Made by a program: the position numbers and the translations under genes. Source: Tissierellia bacterium (GTDB lineage Bacteria; Bacillota; Clostridia; Tissierellales; Tissierellaceae). Taken from it: 64,000 nucleotides of DNA. The notes beneath the pieces were generated by a model that was not told where the DNA came from, did not search any database, and worked only from the letters and a program-made list of their open reading frames with translations. Location: the NCBI GenBank assembly GCA_012735245.1, contig JAAYHU010000137.1, forward strand, positions 37,928 through 101,927, read 5' to 3'. How positions within the stretch are numbered: the first letter of the stretch is position 1; every line of letters begins with the position of its first letter. Below, piece after piece: positions 58,117 through 64,000 of the stretch.

Positions 58117-58845
58117 ATGAAGAAATATAAGGAATATATTGCATTGACAATAGTATCTATTATTCTTGGAATCATAGTATCTGTTCAGTTCAAAACTGTT
58201 AATAAAACCTTAGGAGAAGGTTTATTACCTACTCAAAGAGCACAACAGCTTGCATCTGAGTTAAAAAAGGCACAAAATGAAAGAGATTTATTAATAAATA
58301 AAGTTGATGAATTAGAAGCTAAAATAAAGCAATATGAAATAGAGGAAGTAGATAAAAACATATACGCAGAAAACCTATATAATGATACTATGAAATATAG
58401 AATGCTAGCAGGATATTTAGATTTGGAAGGACCAGGAGTTGTCATTGAAATCAACGACCCTCCAGTAGATTTAGAGTATGGATTAGGCTATAGTATCATA
58501 GATGAACTAGACTTAGTTTTACAGGTAATATCTGTATTAAATGCAGCAGATGCAGAAGCCATCTCTATTAATGACCAGAGATATACATCTTTTACAGAAA
58601 TAGAGAAGGCTGGAAATCATATTGAAATCAATGGTGTATCTACTAGCCCACCTATAGTTATAAAAGCAATAGGGCCACCAGACACCTTAGAGTCAGCATT
58701 GAATCTTAAAGGAGGAATAGTAACTATATTGAGGAATTATGATTATTTAGTTCAAGTATATAAGGAAAATAATATTATAATACCAAAATCTAGGAAGATT
58801 AAGGAATTCATATATGCTAAACCAGTGGAAGAAAACCTGGATTAA
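58117..58845 (+). CDS. DUF881 family protein (paralogue 1)
   Basis: LEGPGVVIEINDP...LNAADAEAISINDQRYTSFTEI...PPIVIKAIGPPDTLESAL. Confidence 0.92.
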   Translation: MKKYKEYIALTIVSIILGIIVSVQFKTVNKTLGEGLLPTQRAQQLASELKKAQNERDLLINKVDELEAKIKQYEIEEVDKNIYAENLYNDTMKYRMLAGYLDLEGPGVVIEINDPPVDLEYGLGYSIIDELDLVLQVISVLNAADAEAISINDQRYTSFTEIEKAGNHIEINGVSTSPPIVIKAIGPPDTLESALNLKGGIVTILRNYDYLVQVYKENNIIIPKSRKIKEFIYAKPVEENLD

Positions 58846-58857
58846 TGGGGTGATTAT

Positions 58858-59580
58858 ATGAAGAATCCGAATCCAAAAATCATCCTAACCTTGTTTAGCA
58901 TTATGATTGGTGTTTTTATTTCTACTCAAATAAAGATGAAACTTGAAACTATTACTCCTATAACAATAAGATCTCTACAAACAATGAAAGCCGAAATCAA
59001 TGCCTTAAATAATGAAATAGCTGAATTAAACAATATTATAAAAATGAAAGAGGAAGAGCTTGCTCTTCTGGAGAATATAGCAAAAGGTGACGATAATATC
59101 ATTAATATCCTTTTAGAAGATATAAAGTATAATAAAATTCATTCAGGAAAAACTGCTTTGGAAGGCCCTGGAATAATAATAAAAATGTATGATAATCCTG
59201 AGGAAAGACCTTTTGGTTACGATTTAAATGAAGATGTTATCCATGATGTAGATATATTAAATATAATAAATGATTTAAGGATAGCAGGGGCAGAAGCCAT
59301 AAGCATAAATAATGAAAGGGTCTTGTCAACCTCTGAAATCAAATGCGGTGGACCCATTATAAGAATAAATGGAAGAAGCTCTGCCACACCCTTTGTTATT
59401 AAAGCCATAGGAGACCCTAAAGTGTTATATGCAGCAGTTAATGCACCTGGTACTTATGGGGATCTATTAAAGATTTATAACATAGGCTTTGAAACTAGCA
59501 TAGAAGATTCCATATATATTCCTGCTTATACTGGAGACTTTCAGTTCAGGTATGCTAAGCCCTTAGGAAAGGATGATTAA
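58858..59580 (+). CDS. DUF881 family protein (paralogue 2)
   Basis: LEGPGIIIKMYDN...LRIAGAEAISINNERVLSTSEI...TPFVIKAIGDPKVLYAAV. Confidence 0.92.
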   Translation: MKNPNPKIILTLFSIMIGVFISTQIKMKLETITPITIRSLQTMKAEINALNNEIAELNNIIKMKEEELALLENIAKGDDNIINILLEDIKYNKIHSGKTALEGPGIIIKMYDNPEERPFGYDLNEDVIHDVDILNIINDLRIAGAEAISINNERVLSTSEIKCGGPIIRINGRSSATPFVIKAIGDPKVLYAAVNAPGTYGDLLKIYNIGFETSIEDSIYIPAYTGDFQFRYAKPLGKDD

Positions 59581-59926
59581 TTTGTTCTTTGCACTGATTG
59601 GTATTTTAATAGGAGTTGTAATTGGCTTTCTCTTACCGTATACTTATGATACCACCTATTCCCTTTATGTTTCCGTAGCGATACTTGCCTGTTTAGACTC
59701 CGTCTTTGGTGGTATTAGGTCAAACTTGGAAAACAACTTTAATATAAGAATCTTTCTTTCAGGTTTTTTTGGCAATGCAATTTTAGCTGCTTTTCTTGCA
59801 TATCTTGGGGATAGGCTAGGAGTTCCTCTTTATTATGCGGCTATCTTTACATTTGGAGGTAGGTTGTTCGAGAACTTTGCAAAAATTAGGAGAATTTTAC
59901 TATTTAGAGGTAAAAAATCTAACTAA
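59573..59926 (+). CDS. sbp: Small basic protein (DUF1290, Sbp)
   Basis: VYSVAILACLDSVFGGIRSNLENNFNIRIFLSGFFGNAILAAFLAYLGDRLGVPLYYAAIFTFGGRLFENFAKIRR. Confidence 0.92.
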   Translation: MINLFFALIGILIGVVIGFLLPYTYDTTYSLYVSVAILACLDSVFGGIRSNLENNFNIRIFLSGFFGNAILAAFLAYLGDRLGVPLYYAAIFTFGGRLFENFAKIRRILLFRGKKSN

Positions 59927-59981
59927 AATATTGAATTAATAAAATATTGGATAAGCTATTTTAAGATAAGGGGGAAAAAAT

Positions 59982-61055
59982 ATGTTTGATTTTGACGTAG
60001 ATGTTGAACAATTTGCTAGAATTAAGGTTCTAGGGGTTGGGGGTGGAGGCAACAATGCTGTTAATAGAATGGTAGAAAGTGGTGTTAGAGGAGTCGATTT
60101 TATCGCATTAAATACAGATAGACAAGCCCTTAATTCCTCTAAGGCAGAATTTAAACTCCAAATCGGGGAAAAATTGACCCGTGGCCTAGGAGCAGGGGCA
60201 AATCCCGAAATAGGAGCCAAGGCTGCTGAGGAAAATCGCAATGAAATAGCTGAAATTTTAAAGGGCGCAGATATGGTGTTTATAACAGCAGGTATGGGAG
60301 GGGGAACAGGAACAGGTGCAGCGCCTATAGTAGCAGAAATTGCCAAGGAACTAGGCATACTTACAGTAGGTGTTGTTACAAAGCCATTTTCCTTTGAAGG
60401 ACCTAGAAGGAAGAAACATGCAGAACAAGGTATCGAAGAATTAAAGGCTAAGGTTGATACCTTAGTTACAATACCAAATGATAGGTTGTTGCAAATTGCA
60501 GATAAAAAAACAACTATGGTAGAGGCCTTTATGATGGCTGATGAAGTACTTAAACAGGGTATACAGGGTATATCAGATTTAATTGCTGTACCTAATTTAA
60601 TAAACTTAGACTTTGCTGATGTTAAAACTGTCATGCATGGTAAGGGAATTGCACACATGGGAATTGGAAGGGCTTCTGGAGAAAACAGGGCAACAGAAGC
60701 TGCTAAGCAGGCCATTAGATCACCCTTATTGGAAACCTCAATTGATGGAGCAAAATCAGTATTATTAAATATTACTGGTGGCCCAGATATGGGCATATTT
60801 GAAGTAAACGAAGCTGCTGACTTAATTAGGGCTGCAGTAGATAAAGATGCATACATAATTTTTGGGGCAGGAATTGATGAAAACTTGAAAGATGAAATAA
60901 AAATAACTGTTATAGCCACTGGATTCGATATAGATAAACAGAAATTAAAGGAAGCCCTTGACAAAGGTGATGGAAAAAGCCAAGCTGCGGCTCACTTTGA
61001 AGATGAATTAGATATTCCAGTCTTTTTAAGAAGAAGGGATAAGAAAACAACCTAA
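59982..61055 (+). CDS. ftsZ: Cell division protein FtsZ
   Basis: [38 protein letters not shown]-terminal [13 protein letters not shown]. Confidence 0.99.
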   Translation: MFDFDVDVEQFARIKVLGVGGGGNNAVNRMVESGVRGVDFIALNTDRQALNSSKAEFKLQIGEKLTRGLGAGANPEIGAKAAEENRNEIAEILKGADMVFITAGMGGGTGTGAAPIVAEIAKELGILTVGVVTKPFSFEGPRRKKHAEQGIEELKAKVDTLVTIPNDRLLQIADKKTTMVEAFMMADEVLKQGIQGISDLIAVPNLINLDFADVKTVMHGKGIAHMGIGRASGENRATEAAKQAIRSPLLETSIDGAKSVLLNITGGPDMGIFEVNEAADLIRAAVDKDAYIIFGAGIDENLKDEIKITVIATGFDIDKQKLKEALDKGDGKSQAAAHFEDELDIPVFLRRRDKKTT

Positions 61056-61057
61056 GG

Positions 61058-61097
61058 AAAAAAAACGTATCTTTTGTAGAGATACGTTTTTTTTATT
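61058..61097 (+). terminator. Terminator after ftsZ
   Basis: AAAACGTATCTTTTGTAGAGATACGTTTTTTTT. Confidence 0.85.
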
Positions 61098-61194
61098 AAC
61101 TATAAAGTGACAAAAAATTTAAAATTTGTGTCCTATAATAATTATTAAAGAATAGAATATGTACTAGGCTTATATAATTATAGGAGGAATATAT

Positions 61195-62115
61195 TTGTAC
61201 GTAGTAGCTGAATATTTGTTTTTAGAAAACTTCTTGATAAATTTTGCAATTTTACATATTACCAAGCTAATAACCAGGACTAAGGCAAACAGTAAACGGA
61301 TATTAATGGCTTCCATTCTGGCAGCATTATATCCCTTTGTTTTATTTGTGCCCTCATTTATATTTCTAACTAATTTTTTCATGAAAATTCTAATATCTAT
61401 AATTATTGTGAAGATAGCTTTTAACTCAAAATCCATAGAATTGTTTATAAAACAATTATTTGGCTTTTACATTGTATCTTTTATTTTTGCTGGGGCCAGT
61501 ATTGGAATATATTATTTTCTACAGAATTATTCTAATTTTTCTATGGAGGAAAATGTTTTTAGTAGGGATTTTCCCATTAAATATTTAATTTTAGGAATAG
61601 CCTTAGGCGGTATTTTAATAAAAAATGTATTCGACTACTATCAAGAAAAAATTGCTAGAGAAAAGGAACTGTATGAAGTAACTATATATTTTGACGATAA
61701 AAATATTTCTTTAATTGCCTTATTGGACACAGGAAATTCTTTAATTGAACCTTTATCTAAATTACCAGTATTTATAGTAGAATATGAAACAATTAAGGAA
61801 TTAATTCCTACTGATTTACGACAAGGATTTACCAATAAAGTAGAAGACTTATTACAGATTCAAAAGCTTTTAGAAGATATGAATAAAAAAAACCTTATTA
61901 GGATTATACCTTTTAAAACTATAGGCTCAAAAAAAGGATTTTTATTGGGGTTTAAACCTGATTTTATAGAGATTATAAAAAACTCAGATAGGATAATTTG
62001 TGATAATTTAATTATTGGTATATTTAAGGGAAAACTTTCCACAGATGATCAATATAAGGGGTTACTAAGTCTAGAAATTTTGAATAGGGGGAATATATAT
62101 GTTAAGGAATATTAA
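61195..62115 (+). CDS. spoIIGA: Sigma-E processing peptidase SpoIIGA
   Basis: N-terminal polytopic membrane region plus aspartyl protease motif [24 protein letters not shown]; immediately 5' of sigE. Confidence 0.95.
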   Translation: MYVVAEYLFLENFLINFAILHITKLITRTKANSKRILMASILAALYPFVLFVPSFIFLTNFFMKILISIIIVKIAFNSKSIELFIKQLFGFYIVSFIFAGASIGIYYFLQNYSNFSMEENVFSRDFPIKYLILGIALGGILIKNVFDYYQEKIAREKELYEVTIYFDDKNISLIALLDTGNSLIEPLSKLPVFIVEYETIKELIPTDLRQGFTNKVEDLLQIQKLLEDMNKKNLIRIIPFKTIGSKKGFLLGFKPDFIEIIKNSDRIICDNLIIGIFKGKLSTDDQYKGLLSLEILNRGNIYVKEY

Positions 62116-62815
62116 ACTTAGATCAAAGATCATTTTATATAAAATATTGGATAAATTAAACTTAATAAAAACTGTTCACTATATTGGCAGTGGTGAAATA
62201 TTGCCACCGCCCTTATCTCCAGATGAAGAGGCCTATTATCTTTCCTTAATAAAAGAAGACGAAACAGTTAAAACCATATTAATCGAAAGAAATTTAAGAC
62301 TTGTAGTCTATATAGCAAGAAAATTTGAAAATACTAAAATTTCCATTGAAGACCTAATATCTATAGGTACCATTGGGCTTATAAAGGCTGTTAATACCTT
62401 TGATCCAGACAAAAATATAAAGCTTGCCACCTATGCTTCCAAATGTATAGAAAATGAAATATTAATGTATCTTAGAAGGACCAGTAAAACAAAATCTGAA
62501 ATATCCTTAGATGAGCCTTTAAATACTGATTGGGATGGAAATGAACTATTGTTATCTGATATTCTGGGAACAGATGGAGATATAATATTTAAAAATATGG
62601 AATCAGAAATAGATAGGGCATTGTTAAATGAAGCCATAAGCAAATTATCTGGTAGAGAAAAAACTATAATTGAATTAAGGTTTGGGCTACATAGTGGAAA
62701 GGAAAAAACCCAAAAGGAAGTGGCAGACCTTTTAGGTATATCTCAGTCCTATATATCTAGGCTAGAAAAAAGGATAATAAAAAGGTTAAGGAAGGAAATG
62801 GTTAAGCTGATGTAA
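62099..62815 (+). CDS. sigE: RNA polymerase sporulation sigma factor SigE
   Basis: [73 protein letters not shown]. Confidence 0.97.
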   Translation: MLRNIKLRSKIILYKILDKLNLIKTVHYIGSGEILPPPLSPDEEAYYLSLIKEDETVKTILIERNLRLVVYIARKFENTKISIEDLISIGTIGLIKAVNTFDPDKNIKLATYASKCIENEILMYLRRTSKTKSEISLDEPLNTDWDGNELLLSDILGTDGDIIFKNMESEIDRALLNEAISKLSGREKTIIELRFGLHSGKEKTQKEVADLLGISQSYISRLEKRIIKRLRKEMVKLM

Positions 62816-62840
62816 GATGGACTTTAAGTAAATATTTTTT

Positions 62841-62869
62841 TGAATAAAAATACTATTCAAGGCAATAAT
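62841..62869 (+). promoter_or_regulatory. Candidate forespore (sigma-F/G) promoter of sigG
   Basis: GAATA-N14-GGCAATAAT resembling GYATR...GGnnAnAAT. Confidence 0.35.
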
Positions 62870-62912
62870 TTTATAGAGAAAGGGGCAATACAGCGTGAAA
62901 GGATGAAAGTAA

Positions 62913-63686
62913 ATGCATACATCTAAGGTAGAGATATGTGGTGTAAATACATCAAAGCTACCAGTACTAACTAATGAGGAAATGCAAGAATTATTTGTTA
63001 AAATAAAAGCTGGAGATTTAAAGGCCAGGGAAAAATTTATTCAAGGGAACCTAAGACTTGTACTTAGCATTATACAAAGATTTAATCGTAGAGGAGAACA
63101 TGTAGACGATTTATTTCAAGTAGGCTGTATTGGTTTAATAAAAGCAATAGATAATTTTGATTTAAGTCAAAATGTACGATTTTCTACTTATGCTGTGCCT
63201 ATGATTATAGGAGAAATTAGAAGGTATTTAAGGGATAATAATTCCATTAGGGTATCCAGATCTTTAAGAGATATTGCCTATAGAGCATTACAAACAAGGG
63301 AACAGTTAATAAATAAAAATTCCAAGGAACCTACTATTTATGAAATAGCAGAAGAATTAAACCTGCCAAAGGAAGAAGTAGTATTTGCATTGGAAGCTAT
63401 ACAAGAGCCAATTTCATTGTTTGAGCCAATATTCCATGATAGTGGCGATGCAATATATGTAATGGACCAAGTAAAGGATGAAAAATCAGAAGACGAAATT
63501 TGGTTAAGTCAAATAGCCTTAAGGGAAGCAATGGAAAAGTTAAATAGCAGGGAAAAACAAATCTTAAAATTAAGATTTTTCGAAGGGAAAACTCAAATGG
63601 AAGTTGCAGAGGAAATCGGTATTTCCCAAGCTCAGGTCTCTAGACTAGAGAAAAATGCCTTAAGACAGATGAGAAAATATATTTAA
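62913..63686 (+). CDS. sigG: RNA polymerase sporulation sigma factor SigG
   Basis: KVEICGVNTSKLPVLTNEEMQELF...DLFQVGCIGLIKAIDNFDLSQNVRFSTYAVPMIIGEIRRYLRDNN. Confidence 0.98.
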   Translation: MHTSKVEICGVNTSKLPVLTNEEMQELFVKIKAGDLKAREKFIQGNLRLVLSIIQRFNRRGEHVDDLFQVGCIGLIKAIDNFDLSQNVRFSTYAVPMIIGEIRRYLRDNNSIRVSRSLRDIAYRALQTREQLINKNSKEPTIYEIAEELNLPKEEVVFALEAIQEPISLFEPIFHDSGDAIYVMDQVKDEKSEDEIWLSQIALREAMEKLNSREKQILKLRFFEGKTQMEVAEEIGISQAQVSRLEKNALRQMRKYI

Positions 63687-63773
63687 GAAATTTAATCCCA
63701 CCAAATTCTTGTCATATTTATACCCTATTTTTATATATAAATAATAGGGTATAATATAGAAAGAGGTGAGATT

Positions 63774-64000
63774 ATGTTAAAATTATCAGACCTTAGGGAG
63801 AAGGAGATAATAAACATAAACAACGGTGAAAGAATGGGCTATGTTGACGACTTTGAATTAAACTTAGAAAAAGGATATATTGAAGCCTTAGTAATATCTG
63901 GGGGAGGGAAATTATTAGGCTTATTTGGGAAAAATTCAGAGATAATTATAAACTGGAGCGATATTATAAGGATAGGAACAGATACTATCTTAGTAGATTA
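63774..64000 (+). CDS. YlmC/YmxH family (PRC-barrel) sporulation protein, 3' truncated by window edge
   Basis: MLKLSDLREKEIININNGERMGYVDDFELNLEKGYIEALVISGGGKLLGLFGKNSEIIINWSDIIRIGTDTILVD. Confidence 0.88.
   Translation, partial: MLKLSDLREKEIININNGERMGYVDDFELNLEKGYIEALVISGGGKLLGLFGKNSEIIINWSDIIRIGTDTILVD

Noticed and set aside
57323-58150. 275-aa minus-strand ORF antisense to ftsQ
   Set aside because: Shadow ORF rich in Ser/Phe/Leu/Ile, opposite a well-supported ftsQ in operon context
59936-60964. 342-aa minus-strand ORF antisense to ftsZ
   Set aside because: Low-complexity Ser/Ala/Pro/Ile translation mirroring the ftsZ codons; no RBS or family; ftsZ on the plus strand is unambiguous
1-64000. 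CRISPR arrays, IS elements, prophage, tRNA genes
   Set aside because: No regularly spaced direct repeats, transposase/integrase ORFs, phage structural genes or tRNA cloverleaf sequences were seen

Overview
This 64 kb window is an AT-rich chromosomal segment from an endospore-forming Firmicute, probably Clostridia/Tissierellia-like judging from gene content. Most of it is core genome: dGTPase-dnaG-sigA-trmK-nif3, RNase P RNA, folD, spoIIAA-spoIIAB-sigF, the spoVA operon, a PBP1A, hflX, nadE, yebC, a THF-riboswitch-controlled folT, aroC-aroB-aroA, pduL-deoC, yfmF/yfmH-like peptidases, lgt, a dcw cell-wall/division cluster from mraZ to ftsZ, and spoIIGA-sigE-sigG. I saw no tRNAs, CRISPR arrays, IS elements or prophage. 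The regions most worth follow-up are: (1) a dense group of 50-106 aa ORFs at about 31.3-34.1 kb with no family I can name, partly mutually paralogous, including several short ORFs absent from the supplied ORF track; (2) a solitary Eco57I/TaqI-type adenine methyltransferase that looks like C. difficile CamA; (3) a decayed Na+/dicarboxylate-cystine symporter pseudogene at about 7.88-8.11 kb; (4) a THF riboswitch followed by a Shine-Dalgarno-sequestering hairpin; (5) a 10-bp-phased AAGTGG triple repeat upstream of mraZ. All homology calls come from reading translations and recalling families; no database search was run.
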